Source: Nocardia aobensis NBRC 100429 (lineage in GTDB: Bacteria > Actinomycetota > Actinomycetes > Mycobacteriales > Mycobacteriaceae). From it: a stretch of DNA of 64,000 bases. Below the pieces are notes generated by a model. It was not told the DNA's origin. It did not search any database and saw nothing but the letters and a program-made list of their open reading frames with translations. Where the stretch lies: the NCBI RefSeq assembly GCF_000308375.1, contig NZ_BAFQ01000006.1, positions 50,546 through 114,545 of the forward strand, read 5' to 3'. Below, one piece after another: positions 1 to 10,828 of the stretch (position 1 is its first letter; every line of letters begins with the position of its first letter). Made by a program: the position numbers and the translations under genes.

Positions 1-58
1 AAAGTGCAGCGATGATCGCGCCACAGCGCACATCCGCACAGCCAGGAGCAGAGAGTTC

Positions 59-1093
59 ATGACAGAAGCCGCCGCCGCCGGCGCGACCAGCGGTGTCGAG
101 ATGACAGCGCTGGGTGTTCCGGCGCGCGCGTTCCGATTCGCTGCTGCAGGTGAGGGAAATCAGCAGGAGGGCGGTGCGCGGAAATTCGTCAAGCTCGCCC
201 AGCAGGCCGAGGAATACGGATACGACTCCTTCGCGATTCCGGACCACCTCGGACCCCAAGTCGGGCCGATCGCCGCACTCGGCGCGCTCGCCGTGGCCAC
301 CGACCGTATCCGGATCGGAACCTCGGTGCTGGCCAACGGTTTCCGGCATCCGGTGGTGCTGGCCAAGGATGCCGCGACGATCGACGTGCTCTCGCGCGGA
401 CGGCTCGAACTCGGTGTCGGCGCGGGCTGGATCAAGAGCGAATTCGACGCCGCCGGTCTGCCCTACGAATCGCCGGGCGTGCGGTTGGAGAAGCTGGACG
501 AGGCGCTGACCATTCTGGATGTGCTCCTGCGCGGGCAGGAATGCCATTTCGAGGGCAAGCACTATCAGGTGCGTGGCATCAAAGGCACGCCGCGGCCGCG
601 GCAGGGTCCCCGCCCGCCGCTGGTGACCGGTGGTGGCGGCCCCAAGATGTTGCGGCTGGCCGCCAAGCACGCCGACATCATCTCGGTGGTGCCGCGCACG
701 ACCAAGACCGGTAAGGGCCTGCTGTCGGGAATCACCCTCGAGAAGACCATCGAGAAGGTGAATCTCATCAAGGAGGCCGCCGGGGACCGGTTCCCCGAGA
801 TCGAACTCAACTGGACCGTCACCGCCGTCGTGATCACCGACGATCGCGAGCGCACGGCCGAGATGGCGTTGGCCGCCCTCGACAAGGGTTTGCACCCGGA
901 TCTCGAGGTCGACGTCCAGCTGTCGGTGGAAGACATCCTGAATTCGCCCTATGTGGCCATCGGCACATTCGAGGAGATCGCCGAGCAGATCCGTAACGTG
1001 CGGCGATTGACATCGATGTCCTATGTCGGAGTGTTTCCGACCCAGATGGATGCTTTCGCACCGGTGATCCCCTTGCTGCGAGAGGAGCCGTAG
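59..1093 (+). CDS. LLM-class F420-dependent oxidoreductase
   Basis: Predicted cytosolic oxidoreductase of the luciferase-like (LLM) superfamily, a TIM-barrel that normally binds coenzyme F420 or FMN. The 344-residue protein shows the usual landmarks: an early AEEYGYDSFAIPDH strand-helix segment, ATDRIRIGTSV, a HPVVLAKDAATIDVLSRGR stretch, then LGVGAGW, and later LVTGGGGPKMLRLAAKHAD. The ATG at 59 has a GGAG element about 10 nt upstream. It stands alone, 242 bp before fadD32, with no terminator obvious to me between them. The substrate cannot be told from sequence. F420 rather than FMN is inferred from the family's abundance in Nocardia and Mycobacterium. Confidence 0.85.
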   Translation: MTEAAAAGATSGVEMTALGVPARAFRFAAAGEGNQQEGGARKFVKLAQQAEEYGYDSFAIPDHLGPQVGPIAALGALAVATDRIRIGTSVLANGFRHPVVLAKDAATIDVLSRGRLELGVGAGWIKSEFDAAGLPYESPGVRLEKLDEALTILDVLLRGQECHFEGKHYQVRGIKGTPRPRQGPRPPLVTGGGGPKMLRLAAKHADIISVVPRTTKTGKGLLSGITLEKTIEKVNLIKEAAGDRFPEIELNWTVTAVVITDDRERTAEMALAALDKGLHPDLEVDVQLSVEDILNSPYVAIGTFEEIAEQIRNVRRLTSMSYVGVFPTQMDAFAPVIPLLREEP

Positions 1094-1335
1094 CGAGCCG
1101 CCACCGTGCAAGCCGGGGAATCGTTCGGCTCGCTCCGGAGACCGCTTCGGGGCCTGCTCTGTAACATGTCCCTGGCTCGAGTACATCTAGCCGATAGGTG
1201 GTCACCGCGCAGACCACCGGAAAAAGCTGCAGGCAAGCTCTCGCACCACAGAGCGGCCGCGGGTGAAAGAGAGTCGGGGCCTCACAGGTAACAGCGGCCA
1301 TGTCGCCGTGCTGCGTGTGCCTCGGAGGAGAAGGA

Positions 1336-3258
1336 ATGACGGACGAGACTTTCGACGATTACCTGGACGAAACCGGGAACATCAGAATTCCCGAGGGCCG
1401 CACCCTGGTCGATTACGTCGAGAAGCACACCCGCAACGATGCGAACGATCTTGCGTATCGCTATATCGACTACTCCCGCGAGCGCGACGGGGAGTACCAG
1501 GACCTGACCTGGAAGGAATTCGGCGTCCGGCTGCGCGCGGTGGCCGCTCGCCTGCAACAGGTGACCAAGCCGGGCGACCGGGTGGCGATTCTGGCGCCGC
1601 AGGGCCTGGACTATGTGATCTCCTTCTTCGCCGCCATCTACGCCGGCACCATCGCCGTGCCGCTGTTCGATCCGGACGAGCCGGGCCACACCGACCGGCT
1701 GCACGCCGTACTGGGCGACTGCAAGCCGTCGGCGATTCTGACGGCCAGCTCCTCGGCCGCCGGCGTGCGCCAGTTCTTCCGGCCGCTGCCGGCCGCGCAG
1801 CGTCCGCGCATCATCGCCGTCGACGCGGTGCCCGACACCCTCGGCGAGTCCTGGGTGCGGCCGGATCTGGCCGTCGACGACATCGCCTACCTGCAGTACA
1901 CCTCGGGTTCGACCCGGACCCCGGCCGGTGTGGAGATCACCCACCGCGCGGTCGGCACCAACCTGCTGCAGATGGTCAACGCCATCAACCTGGACTGGAA
2001 TTCGCGCGGTGTCACCTGGCTGCCGCTGTACCACGACATGGGCCTGCTGTGCGTGATCCTGCCGGCCATCGGCGGCAAGTACATCACCATCATGTCGCCG
2101 AGCGCCTTCGTCCGGCGTCCGGGCCGCTGGATCTCCGAGCTCGCCGCGGTGTCCGACGGCGCCGGCACCTTCGCCGCCGCGCCGAACTTCGCCTTCGAGC
2201 ACGCCGCGGCGCGCGGTCTGCCGAAGAACGGCGAAACGCTGGATCTGTCGAACGTGATCGGCCTGATCAACGGCAGTGAGCCGGTGACCACCTCGTCGAT
2301 GAAGAAGTTCAACGAGGCCTTCGCCCCCTACGGGCTGCCGAAGACCGCGATCAAGCCCTGCTACGGCATGGCCGAGGCGACGCTGTTCGTCTCCGCGACG
2401 CGGGCCGAGGACGAGGCCAAGGTCATCTACGTCGACCGCAACGAGCTCAACGCCGGACGTGTGGTGAAGGTCGACCAGGGCGCGCCGAACGCCATCGCGC
2501 AGGTGAGCTGTGGCTATATCGCGCTGTCGCAGTGGGCCGCGATCGTCGACCCGGAATCGATCGACGACCCCGAGGGCGCGCAGGAGCTGCCCGAGGGCCG
2601 CGTCGGCGAAATCTGGTTGCACGGCAACAACATCGGCATCGGCTACTGGGGTCGCGAGGAGGAAACTCGCAAGACCTTCAAGAACCTGCTGACCAACCGC
2701 CAAGCCGAGGGCTCGCACGCCGCGGGCACCCCCGACGACGCGATCTGGCTGCGCACCGGTGATTACGGCGTCTACGTCGATGGCGAGTTGTACATCACCG
2801 GCCGCGTCAAGGACCTGGTGATCGTCGACGGCCGCAATCACTACCCGCAGGACCTCGAGTTCTCCGCGCAGGAGGCCAGCAAGATGCTGCGCCCGGGCTT
2901 CATCGCGGCGTTCTCGGTGCCGGCCAATCAGCTGCCGGCCGAGGTCTTCGCCGCCGACAGCCACGCCGGTCTGAAGTACGACGCCGACGATGCCTCCGAG
3001 CAGTTGGTGATCGTGGCCGAGCGGGGGCCGGGCGCGCACAAGGCCGATCCGCAGCCGATCGCCGACGCGGTGCGCGGTGCGCTGTCGCAGCGGCACGGCG
3101 TGACCGTGCGCGATGTGCTGCTGGTGCCCGCGGGTTCGATTCCGCGGACCTCGAGCGGCAAGCTGGCGCGCCGGGCGTGCCGGGCCGCGTATCTGGAGGG
3201 CACTCTGCGCGGTGGCTATCAGCAGCAGGCCTTCCCCGACGCACCGGACGAAGAGTAA
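1336..3258 (+). CDS. fadD32: Long-chain fatty-acyl-AMP ligase FadD32
   Basis: Activates the very long meromycolic acid as an acyl-adenylate and loads it on Pks13, the first step of mycolate condensation in the cytosol. The ANL-superfamily protein (640 residues from this start) has the adenylation P-loop [12 protein letters not shown] near residue 193, the FAAL motif [10 protein letters not shown], and the hinge/A8 region [19 protein letters not shown] near residue 490. The C-terminal A10 element SGKLARR ends the fold. An in-frame ATG lies upstream at 1300, but the ATG at 1336 has a strong GGAGGAGAAGGA element directly before it and begins [10 protein letters not shown], as FadD32 proteins do. 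pks13 and accD4 follow on the same strand, the conserved order of the mycolate locus in Corynebacteriales. Confidence 0.97.
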   Translation: MTDETFDDYLDETGNIRIPEGRTLVDYVEKHTRNDANDLAYRYIDYSRERDGEYQDLTWKEFGVRLRAVAARLQQVTKPGDRVAILAPQGLDYVISFFAAIYAGTIAVPLFDPDEPGHTDRLHAVLGDCKPSAILTASSSAAGVRQFFRPLPAAQRPRIIAVDAVPDTLGESWVRPDLAVDDIAYLQYTSGSTRTPAGVEITHRAVGTNLLQMVNAINLDWNSRGVTWLPLYHDMGLLCVILPAIGGKYITIMSPSAFVRRPGRWISELAAVSDGAGTFAAAPNFAFEHAAARGLPKNGETLDLSNVIGLINGSEPVTTSSMKKFNEAFAPYGLPKTAIKPCYGMAEATLFVSATRAEDEAKVIYVDRNELNAGRVVKVDQGAPNAIAQVSCGYIALSQWAAIVDPESIDDPEGAQELPEGRVGEIWLHGNNIGIGYWGREEETRKTFKNLLTNRQAEGSHAAGTPDDAIWLRTGDYGVYVDGELYITGRVKDLVIVDGRNHYPQDLEFSAQEASKMLRPGFIAAFSVPANQLPAEVFAADSHAGLKYDADDASEQLVIVAERGPGAHKADPQPIADAVRGALSQRHGVTVRDVLLVPAGSIPRTSSGKLARRACRAAYLEGTLRGGYQQQAFPDAPDEE

Positions 3259-3410
3259 GTCGTGCTCCCGGTGATTTCCCACCGTGCCGAGATCGGGGTT
3301 TCTCGTCGCCCCGGCCGGTCCGTTGGTCGCTGTGACGTGCCCGTTCGACGGGCCGACCGGCAGCCGGCGGCGGTGCGGAACTCGCCGGGGGACGTGCGCT
3401 GCGTGGCGAG

Positions 3411-3437
3411 TTGTCCACAACCCGCCACTTATCCACA
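3411..3437. promoter_or_regulatory. Pair of DnaA-box-like 9-mers upstream of pks13
   Basis: TTGTCCACA at 3411-3419 and TTATCCACA at 3429-3437 both match actinobacterial and general DnaA-box consensus exactly. They lie in the 244-bp gap between fadD32 and pks13, 65 to 90 bp before the pks13 start. Whether DnaA binds there, or whether the motifs are incidental, cannot be decided from sequence. Nothing else is evident in this gap. Confidence 0.4.
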
Positions 3438-3502
3438 TGACGGCGAATCGGCTGTCAATCCCCGCCCGCGCAACATTCGCACACAGGTAGCTTGAGGAAT
3501 TG

Positions 3503-6500
3503 ATGGCTGACAACGAGGGCACCCAGACGACGGCAACCACCGGCGACGCGAACGCCGAGGTGGAGCAGACAACTGCGACCGAACAGAGTGTGACCGAGCC
3601 GGGCGGTGCGGCGAAATCCGGCGGCACCGATATGTCGGTGGCCGAGCTGCGCGAGTGGCTGCAGCGCTGGGTCGCCGACGCCACCGGCCAGCCGGTGGAG
3701 CAGATCACGGTCGACCGGCCGATGGAGGAATTCGGCCTGGCCTCGCGTGACGCCATCGCCCTGGGCGGTGATATCGAAGAGCTCACCGGCGTACTGCTGA
3801 ACGCGACGATCGTGTATCAGCATCCGACGATCGCGGCGCTCGCCGAGCGGATCATCAACGGTGAGCCGGAGACGCCGGAGGAGGCGGCGGACGATGCCTT
3901 CTACACCGCCGGATATCAGCCGGGGGCGGCGCACGATATCGCCATCGTCGGTCTCTCCACGCGCCTGCCCGGCGCCGGCGATACGCCGGAGACGACCTGG
4001 GACTTCCTGATCAACCGGGGTGACGGCATCCGGGACCTGCCCGAGGGCCGGTGGTCGGAATTCCTGGCCGATCCGGATATCGCGGCGGCCGTCGAGAAGG
4101 GCAATACCCTCGGCGGCTACCTCGACCAGGACGTGATCAAGGGCTTCGACGCGGAATTCTTCGCGATGTCGCCCGTCGAGGTCGAGCGCGTCGATCCGCA
4201 GCAGCGGCTCATGATGGAGCTGACCTGGGAAGCGTTGGAGCACGCGCGAATTCCGGCGAATACCCTCAAGGGCGAATCCGTCGGCGTGTTCATCGGTACC
4301 TCGACCAACGATTTCTCGTTGCTCGCCGCGTTGGGACTGGGCAAGTCGGACGCCGACGCGCCGGCCTCGGCCGACGCCTACGCCCTCACCGGCGGCTCCA
4401 CCGCGATCGTCGCCAACCGGGTGTCGTACTTCTACGACTTCCGCGGTCCCTCGGTGGCCGTGGACACCGCATGCTCGTCGACCCTGGTGGCGGTGCACGA
4501 CGCGGTGCGCGCACTGCGCAACGGCGACGCCGACGTGGCGCTGGCCGGTGGTGTGAACATGCTGCTGGCCCCCGCGATCACCCTCGGTTTCGATTCCATC
4601 GGCGCGGTCGCGAAAGACGGCCACATCAAAGCGTTCTCGTCCGATGCGGACGGCATGGTCCGCAGTGAGGGCGCCGGCATGGTGGTGCTCAAGCGCCTGG
4701 CCGACGCCGAGCGCGACGGGGACCGCATTCTCGCGGTCGTGAAGGGCACTGCCGTCAATTCCGATGGTCGTTCCAACGGTATCGTCGCGCCCAACCCGGA
4801 CGCCCAGGTCGACGTGCTGCGCCGCGCCTACCGGGATGCGGGTATCGCGCCCTCGACCGTCGACTACATCGAGGCCCACGGCACCGGTACCCCGATCGGC
4901 GATCCGATCGAGGCCGACGCGCTCGGCCGGGTGATCGGCCGTGGGCGCGAAGACGACAAGCCGGCGCTGCTGGGTTCGGCGAAGACCAACTTCGGACATC
5001 TCGAATCCGGTGCCGGCGCCGCCGCCCTCGCCAAGGTGATTCTGGCGTTGCAGCACAACGTCATTCCGCCGAATATCGGCTACGCGGGGCCGAGTCCCTT
5101 CATCCCGTTCGATCAGGCGCACCTGAAGGTCGTCGACGAGCCCACCGAATTTCCGCGCTACAGCGGTACCGCCACCATCGGCGTCTCCGGATTCGGATTC
5201 GGTGGCACCAACGCGCACGTGGTCATCCAGGAATACGCCCCGGCCGCTGCCGCCGCGCCGAAAGATGATGCCGCGCAGGGCGCTTCGGCCGACGCCGAGA
5301 CGCTCGACGCCGAACTCGACAACGAGGCGACCGATGTGCTCGCCGGTGCCGAGGCGATCGTCGAGGGCAGCGATCCGCTGGCCGCACCCGACCCCGTCGC
5401 CGAGGTGGCCGAGTGGACGCAGGAACGCACCGAGCCGCTGCCGGTGATCCTGCCGGTGTCGGCCTATCTGCCGTCGCGTCGCCGCCGGGCCGCGAGCGAC
5501 CTCGCCGACTGGCTGGAATCCGAAGCGGGACAGGCGACTCCGCTCGAGGATGTGGCGCGGTCGCTGGCCAAGCGCAACCACGGCCGTTCGCGCGGCGTGG
5601 TGCTGGCGAAGACCCACGAGGAGGCCGTGGCCGGATTGCGGGCCATCGCCGCCGGTAAGCCGGGGCCGGGCGTGTTCACCGCCGACTCCCCGGCCGCCCA
5701 GGGACCGATGTGGGTGCTGGCCGGATTCGGCTCGCACCACCGGAAGATGGGTAAGCAGCTCTACCTGGAGAATTCGATCTTCGCCCGGACCGTGGACGAG
5801 GTCGACGAGCTGGTTGTCGACGAGGCCGGATATTCGGTCAAGGAGATGATCCTCGACGACGCCCAGGACTGGGATGTGGGCACCTCGCAGGTCGGCGTAT
5901 TCACGATCCAGCTCGGTCTCGCCGCGCTGCTGCGCGCGCACGGCGCCGAACCGCATGGCGTGGTGGGGCATTCGCAGGGTGAGGCGGCCGGTGCGTACAT
6001 CTCCGGCGGTCTGCCGCTCGAGGACGCGGTGCGCGTGATCTGCGCGCGGTCGCGGCTGATGGGCGAGGGCGAACAGATGATCACCGACGACCAGGTGCGC
6101 AATATGGCCCTGGTCGAATACAGCGCCGAAGATATCGAGAAGGTGCTGCCGGAGTACCCGGATCTCGAGGTCGCGGTGTACGCCGCGCCGACCAACACCG
6201 TGATCGGCGGCCCGCCGGATCAGGTGCACGCGATCGTGGCGCGCGCCGAATCCGAGGGCAAATTCGCGCGGGTGCTGCAGACCCGCGGCGCCGGGCACAC
6301 CTCGCAGATGGATCCGCTGCTGGGTGAGCTGGCCGCGGAGCTGGCCGGCATCGAGCCGACCAAGGTGACCACGGATCTCTATTCGACCGTGCACAAGGCG
6401 ACCGTGTACAAGGCCGGTTCGGACCCGGTGCACGATGTCGACTACTGGGTGACCAATATGCGCGGCTCGGTGTATTTCACCAACGCGATCCGTCGCGCGG

Positions 6501-8824
6501 TCGACGCGGGCATCACCACCTACCTGGAACTGGCGCCGAATTCCGTCGCGCTCATGCAGGTGATGGGTACGACCTTCGCCGCCGGTGTGCACAACGCGGC
6601 TCTGATCCCCACGCTCAAGCGCAAGGAGGACGAGGCCGCGGGGGTCATCTCCGCCCTGGCCCAGCTGTACGTGCAGGGCCACCCCGTCGATCTGGTGTCG
6701 CTGCTGCCCGCCGGTGACTACGCCGACGTTCCGCGAACGGCCTTCCTGCGCAAGGAATACTGGCCCAAGGTCAGCATCGCGACGGGTTCGGGCAGCGGCC
6801 GCGCGCCCGGTGCGCACGTGGCGCTGCCCGACGGCCGCCACGCCTGGGAGGTGTCGGCCGCGGCCGTCACCGATCTGGCCGGTCTGGTGAACGCGGCTGC
6901 GGCGCAGGTGTTGTCGGAGGTGGCGCTGGGTGCGACCGTCGCGCACTCCCCGCTGCCGGCGTCGGGCACCCTGACCACGACGCTCACCCCGCATCCGGGG
7001 GGAGCCTCGGTCCAGGTGCACGTCCGCGAGGGCACTGCGTTCCGGCTGCTGTTCGATGCGGTGGTGACCGCGAGCGCGCCGTCCACCAACGGAACCCCGG
7101 CAGCCGCCATCCAGCCCGCTCCCGCTCCGGCCGAAACCGACAGCGGCACAGCAGATCTCGTCGTCGCCGAGAGTTTCGGCGACCGCTGGGATCCCAACGG
7201 TACGCAGACCGTCGAGGAACGACTGGCGACCATCGCGGCGGAATCCATGGGTTATGCCGTGGAGGATCTGCCGATGGAGATCCCGCTGATGGAGCTGGGG
7301 CTCGACTCGCTGATGGCGATGCGGATCAAGAACCGCGTCGAATACGAATTCGACATCCCCTCGCTGCAGGTCTCCGCGGTGCGCGATGCCAGCCTCAACG
7401 AGGTGGGCAAGGTGCTCCGCTACGCCATCGAACACCGCGACGAGGTCGCCGCGATGGCGGAAAAGCAAGCCGCCGATGGTGGTTCGCTCACCGTGGACGA
7501 CAATTTCGTCGCCGCCGCGCGAGCCGCGATGGAGGCCGGGGAGGATCCGGCCGCGGCGGTGCAGCAGCAGGTGGCGGCCGCCGAGCCGAAACCGGCCGAG
7601 CCGGCCGCGGCTGCTCCCGCCGGAACCGCCGGTGCGGTGGCGGACGTGGCCGATGCGGATCGGAAGGCAAGCGCCGCGGCGGCCGTGTTCGGCGGCGGCC
7701 AGGGCACGGGCACCAAGGAACCGGAAGCCGATGTGCCCCCGCGTGATGCGGCCGAGCGGTTGACCTTCGCCGCGTGGGCGATGGTGACCGGCAAGTCGGC
7801 CGGTGGCATCTTCAACACCCTGCCGATCCTCGACGAGGACACCGCGGAGAAGCTGGCCGCGCGCCTGTCGGACCGGGTCGGCAGCACCGTCGACGTCGAC
7901 GACGTGCTCGACTGCGAGACGATCGAACAGCTGTCGGATATCGTTCGCCGGCATCAGGATTCGGCCACCGAGGTCGAGGGCTTCATCCGCCCGCTGCGGC
8001 CGCGGCCCGAAGGCTCGACCGCGATCCCGATCTTCGTCTTCCACCCCTCGGGCGGTAACACGCTGGTGTACGAGCCGTTGCTCAAGCGGCTGCCGGAGGG
8101 CACGCCGATGTACGGCTTCGAGCGGATCGAGGGATCGATTCCCGAGCGGGCCCGCGAATACGCCACCGAAATCCGCAAGATCTTCCCCTCCGGCCCGTAC
8201 GTTCTCTACGGCTGGTCGCTGGGTGCGGTGTTCGCACTGCAGGTCGCCCAGATCATGCGTGCCGAGGGCGACGACGTCCGGCTCGTCGGTCTGATCGACC
8301 TGGCGCTGCCGGTCGAGGACGAGGACCCGTCGCCGGAAGGCCGTCGCGCGCGGATCGAGCGATTCCAGGCGTTCGCGCAGAAGACCTACGGCATCGAGGG
8401 AGAGCTCGACGACGAGATGTTGCAGGAACTCGCGGACGCCTCCGACGAGCAGCAACTCGAAATCATCATGGGCCTGCTGAAATTCGCCGACGTGAAGATC
8501 CCTGGCGGCGTGATGGAACATCAGCGCACGTCCTGGCTCGACAGTCGCGATCTGCAGAAGGCGCAGCCGTCGCACTACGAGGGCGATGTGACGCTCTATC
8601 TCGCCGACCGCTATCACGACGGCATCATCGAGCTCGAGCCTCGTTTCGCCGATCGGCAACCGAACGGCGGATGGGATGGTTACATCCCCAACCTGGAAGT
8701 CATCCACATCCCGGGTGACCACCTCCAGATCATCGATGAACCGCGCGTCGCGCAGATCGGTGCCGACCTCACCCGGAAACTGGCCGCGATCTCCGACGAT
8801 GCACCCGGGAAGGGAGAGCAGTGA
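3503..8824 (+). CDS. pks13: Polyketide synthase Pks13, mycolate condensase
   Basis: Condenses the meromycoloyl chain with a carboxylated acyl-CoA to give the alpha-alkyl beta-keto precursor of mycolic acid. Domains in order over 1773 residues: N-terminal ACP with phosphopantetheine Ser81 (FGLASRDA), ketosynthase with active Cys324 (VDTACSSTL) and the EAHGTGT and NFGHLES histidines, acyltransferase with Ser824 (GHSQGEAAG), second ACP with Ser1269 (LGLDSLMAM), and C-terminal thioesterase with Ser1572 (YGWSLGA) and His1740 (GDH). That is the full ACP-KS-AT-ACP-TE layout, with no domain lost. The ATG at 3503 has GAGGAA just upstream; an in-frame TTG at 3500 is less likely. The stop overlaps the accD4 GTG by 4 bp, so the two are probably translationally coupled. 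Confidence 0.98.
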   Translation: MADNEGTQTTATTGDANAEVEQTTATEQSVTEPGGAAKSGGTDMSVAELREWLQRWVADATGQPVEQITVDRPMEEFGLASRDAIALGGDIEELTGVLLNATIVYQHPTIAALAERIINGEPETPEEAADDAFYTAGYQPGAAHDIAIVGLSTRLPGAGDTPETTWDFLINRGDGIRDLPEGRWSEFLADPDIAAAVEKGNTLGGYLDQDVIKGFDAEFFAMSPVEVERVDPQQRLMMELTWEALEHARIPANTLKGESVGVFIGTSTNDFSLLAALGLGKSDADAPASADAYALTGGSTAIVANRVSYFYDFRGPSVAVDTACSSTLVAVHDAVRALRNGDADVALAGGVNMLLAPAITLGFDSIGAVAKDGHIKAFSSDADGMVRSEGAGMVVLKRLADAERDGDRILAVVKGTAVNSDGRSNGIVAPNPDAQVDVLRRAYRDAGIAPSTVDYIEAHGTGTPIGDPIEADALGRVIGRGREDDKPALLGSAKTNFGHLESGAGAAALAKVILALQHNVIPPNIGYAGPSPFIPFDQAHLKVVDEPTEFPRYSGTATIGVSGFGFGGTNAHVVIQEYAPAAAAAPKDDAAQGASADAETLDAELDNEATDVLAGAEAIVEGSDPLAAPDPVAEVAEWTQERTEPLPVILPVSAYLPSRRRRAASDLADWLESEAGQATPLEDVARSLAKRNHGRSRGVVLAKTHEEAVAGLRAIAAGKPGPGVFTADSPAAQGPMWVLAGFGSHHRKMGKQLYLENSIFARTVDEVDELVVDEAGYSVKEMILDDAQDWDVGTSQVGVFTIQLGLAALLRAHGAEPHGVVGHSQGEAAGAYISGGLPLEDAVRVICARSRLMGEGEQMITDDQVRNMALVEYSAEDIEKVLPEYPDLEVAVYAAPTNTVIGGPPDQVHAIVARAESEGKFARVLQTRGAGHTSQMDPLLGELAAELAGIEPTKVTTDLYSTVHKATVYKAGSDPVHDVDYWVTNMRGSVYFTNAIRRAVDAGITTYLELAPNSVALMQVMGTTFAAGVHNAALIPTLKRKEDEAAGVISALAQLYVQGHPVDLVSLLPAGDYADVPRTAFLRKEYWPKVSIATGSGSGRAPGAHVALPDGRHAWEVSAAAVTDLAGLVNAAAAQVLSEVALGATVAHSPLPASGTLTTTLTPHPGGASVQVHVREGTAFRLLFDAVVTASAPSTNGTPAAAIQPAPAPAETDSGTADLVVAESFGDRWDPNGTQTVEERLATIAAESMGYAVEDLPMEIPLMELGLDSLMAMRIKNRVEYEFDIPSLQVSAVRDASLNEVGKVLRYAIEHRDEVAAMAEKQAADGGSLTVDDNFVAAARAAMEAGEDPAAAVQQQVAAAEPKPAEPAAAAPAGTAGAVADVADADRKASAAAAVFGGGQGTGTKEPEADVPPRDAAERLTFAAWAMVTGKSAGGIFNTLPILDEDTAEKLAARLSDRVGSTVDVDDVLDCETIEQLSDIVRRHQDSATEVEGFIRPLRPRPEGSTAIPIFVFHPSGGNTLVYEPLLKRLPEGTPMYGFERIEGSIPERAREYATEIRKIFPSGPYVLYGWSLGAVFALQVAQIMRAEGDDVRLVGLIDLALPVEDEDPSPEGRRARIERFQAFAQKTYGIEGELDDEMLQELADASDEQQLEIIMGLLKFADVKIPGGVMEHQRTSWLDSRDLQKAQPSHYEGDVTLYLADRYHDGIIELEPRFADRQPNGGWDGYIPNLEVIHIPGDHLQIIDEPRVAQIGADLTRKLAAISDDAPGKGEQ

Positions 8825-10365
8825 GTACGACCGCCGAGAGGCTTGCCGACCTGCGGAAGAAGCTGGAACTCGCGCAGGAGCCGGCCGGCGAAGCGGGGGT
8901 GGCCAAGCGGGCCAAGAAGGGTATCCCCTCGCCGCGTGAGCGGATCAACATGCTGCTGGACCCGGGGACCTTCGTGGAAATCGGTGCGCTGGTACGCAAT
9001 CCGGCGGACAAGAACTCCCTCTACAGCGACGGCGTGGTCACCGGCCACGGGTTGGTGGAGGGCCGCCCGGTGGCGGTGTTCTCCCACGATCAGACCGTGT
9101 ACGGCGGCACGGTCGGCGAGATGTTCGGCCAGAAGGTCGCCTCGCTCATGCGCTTCGCCGCCAAGATGGGCTGCCCGCTGGTCGGCATCAACGACTCCGG
9201 TGGCGCGCGTGTGCAGGAGGCGGTGACCTCGCTGCGCTGGTACGGCGAGATGGCGATCGCCATGGAAGCCCTCTCGGGTGCGGTGCCGATGGTGTCGCTG
9301 ATCCTCGGCAACTGTGCCGCGGGTGCGGTGTATCAGCCGATCTGCACCGATGTCGTCATCGCGACCGAATCCGCGCACATGTTCGTCACCGGCCCGCAGA
9401 TCACGCGCGAGGCCACCGGTGAGGACGTGACCGCCGACGAACTGGGCGGCGCCTACCGGCAGGCCGACTGGGGCAATATCCACCACGTCGCCAAGGACGA
9501 GAAGGCGGCGTTCGAGTGGGCGCGCGAATATCTGAGCTTCCTGCCGTCGAGCTGCCAGGAGGAACCGCCGATCGTCAATCCGGGCCTCGAGCCCGAGATC
9601 ACCGAAACCGATCTGGAACTGAACAGCTTCGTTCCGGACTCCGACAACGCCAGCTACGACATGCACGAGGTGTTGCTGCGGATCTTCGACGACGGCGGAT
9701 TCCACGAGGTCGGGTCGGATATGGCCCGCAACATCATCACCGGATTCGCCCGGGTGGACGGCCGGTCGGTCGGCGTCGTCGCCAACCAGCCGATGTATCT
9801 GGCGGGTGCGCTCGACGCCAAAGCGTCGGACAAGGCCTCGCATTTCGTCCGAATGTGCGACGCGTTCGAGATTCCGCTGGTGCTGGTCGTGGATACGCCC
9901 GGCTTCATGCCCGGTTTGGAGCAGGAGAAGGCCGGCGTCATCAAGCGTGGTGGTCGCTTCCTGTTCTCCTTCGTGGAGGCGTCGGTGCCCAAGGTCACCG
10001 TCGTCGTGCGCAAGGCCTACGGCGGCGGTTGGGCGGTCATGGGGTCCAAGGCCCTGGGCGCGGATGTGTACTTCGCCTGGCCGACGGCCCGGATCGCCGT
10101 GATGGGTGCGGAGCAGGCGGTCGGCCTGGTCGGCCGTCGCCAGCTCGAGGCGGCGCCGGAGGATCAGCGCGAGGCCATCCGCAAACAGATGATCGACTTC
10201 TACAACGCGACCGCCGCCACCCCGTGGCCCGCGGCCGAGCGCGGCTACATCGATGCGGTCATCGAGCCCTCGGCGACCCGCCTGGAGATCCGCAAGGCCC
10301 TGACGCTGCTGCGCGACAAGCGCCTGCAGCGCAATCCGCGCAAACATCACCTGCTGCCGCTGTAG
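8821..10365 (+). CDS. accD4: Acyl-CoA carboxylase beta subunit AccD4
   Basis: Carboxyltransferase subunit that, with a biotinylated alpha subunit encoded elsewhere, carboxylates the long acyl-CoA used by Pks13 as extender. The 514-residue protein is a crotonase-fold carboxyltransferase, with the N-domain signatures [23 protein letters not shown] and [11 protein letters not shown] and the C-domain segment [13 protein letters not shown]. The GTG start overlaps the pks13 stop in a GTGA arrangement and lies just after a GGGAGAG ribosome-binding element. It is the last gene of the unit: a strong hairpin follows the stop within about 20 bp. Assignment to AccD4 rather than AccD5/6 rests mainly on the linkage to pks13 and fadD32. 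Confidence 0.96.
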   Translation: MSTTAERLADLRKKLELAQEPAGEAGVAKRAKKGIPSPRERINMLLDPGTFVEIGALVRNPADKNSLYSDGVVTGHGLVEGRPVAVFSHDQTVYGGTVGEMFGQKVASLMRFAAKMGCPLVGINDSGGARVQEAVTSLRWYGEMAIAMEALSGAVPMVSLILGNCAAGAVYQPICTDVVIATESAHMFVTGPQITREATGEDVTADELGGAYRQADWGNIHHVAKDEKAAFEWAREYLSFLPSSCQEEPPIVNPGLEPEITETDLELNSFVPDSDNASYDMHEVLLRIFDDGGFHEVGSDMARNIITGFARVDGRSVGVVANQPMYLAGALDAKASDKASHFVRMCDAFEIPLVLVVDTPGFMPGLEQEKAGVIKRGGRFLFSFVEASVPKVTVVVRKAYGGGWAVMGSKALGADVYFAWPTARIAVMGAEQAVGLVGRRQLEAAPEDQREAIRKQMIDFYNATAATPWPAAERGYIDAVIEPSATRLEIRKALTLLRDKRLQRNPRKHHLLPL

Positions 10366-10385
10366 ACCGGCACACGAGCACACGG

Positions 10386-10418
10386 CGCCACCCGTACCGG
10401 AGATCCGGACGGGTGGCG
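10386..10418 (+). terminator. Terminator hairpin after accD4
   Basis: Stem of CGCCACCCGT with ACGGGTGGCG, extended inward by CCGG/CCGG around an AGAT tetraloop, followed by TTGT. It begins 20 bp after the accD4 stop and closes the fadD32-pks13-accD4 stretch. Confidence 0.85.
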
Positions 10419-10538
10419 TTGTCGTGTTCGGCAGTGGCAACGAGCGGCACCTGCGGTTACGCCCGGTTGAACGCCGGGTAGCGCGTGTCTTTCGTGGAAT
10501 CGCCCGGTCGGCGGGCCGCCATATGAGAGCCTTCAGCT

Positions 10539-10739
10539 ATGGGTAGCTCACCGAAGGCTGTACTCGAGGGCGGGCCGGCCGACCTGCCGCACCGCATCGT
10601 TCCCATCACCCCACCCGGCATCGAATTACGCGTGCAGAACGCCGGTGGCTACGAACGTTTCAAATCCACACCACGCCGCCAGGACACCCCTGAAGGCAAT
10701 CTCCCCGTCTACGAATGGATCGAACACGTCGACGTGTAG
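10539..10739 (+). CDS. Small DUF5988-like protein
   Basis: A 66-residue protein of unknown function. It opens with a VLEGGPADLPHRIVP segment and continues with GYERFKST and a short acidic tail ending YEWIEHVDV. The opening motif is what I associate with the small actinomycete DUF5988 family, which I recall from memory rather than from a search. The protein is soluble, without a signal peptide or cysteines. It sits alone between two strong terminators, so it has its own promoter. Coding potential is supported by family-like composition and by the bounded transcription unit. Confidence 0.7.
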   Translation: MGSSPKAVLEGGPADLPHRIVPITPPGIELRVQNAGGYERFKSTPRRQDTPEGNLPVYEWIEHVDV

Positions 10740-10769
10740 GGGGCAGGCAACCCCACATCGCCGCATACG

Positions 10770-10812
10770 ACGACGGCGGGCGGCGCACGATATGTGCGCC
10801 GCCCGCCGTCGT
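10770..10812. terminator. Bidirectional terminator between DUF5988 gene and emb
   Basis: A perfect 19-bp inverted repeat (arms 10770-10788 and 10794-10812, loop GATAT). It lies between the convergent stops of the DUF5988-like gene (10739) and the last emb gene (10829), so it can end both transcripts. Confidence 0.9.
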
Positions 10813-10828
10813 TCGCCGGGGCTACCGA

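Noticed and set aside
3259..3502. A replication origin near pks13 because of DnaA-box motifs
   Set aside because: Only two 9-mers, no AT-rich unwinding region and no dnaA/dnaN genes nearby; reported only as motifs.
3455..8722. 1755-codon open frame antisense to pks13, and similar long antisense frames over fadD32 and the emb genes
   Set aside because: High-GC codon bias leaves the opposite strand open. The translations are Arg/His/Gly-rich with no domain, and the sense proteins are unmistakable.
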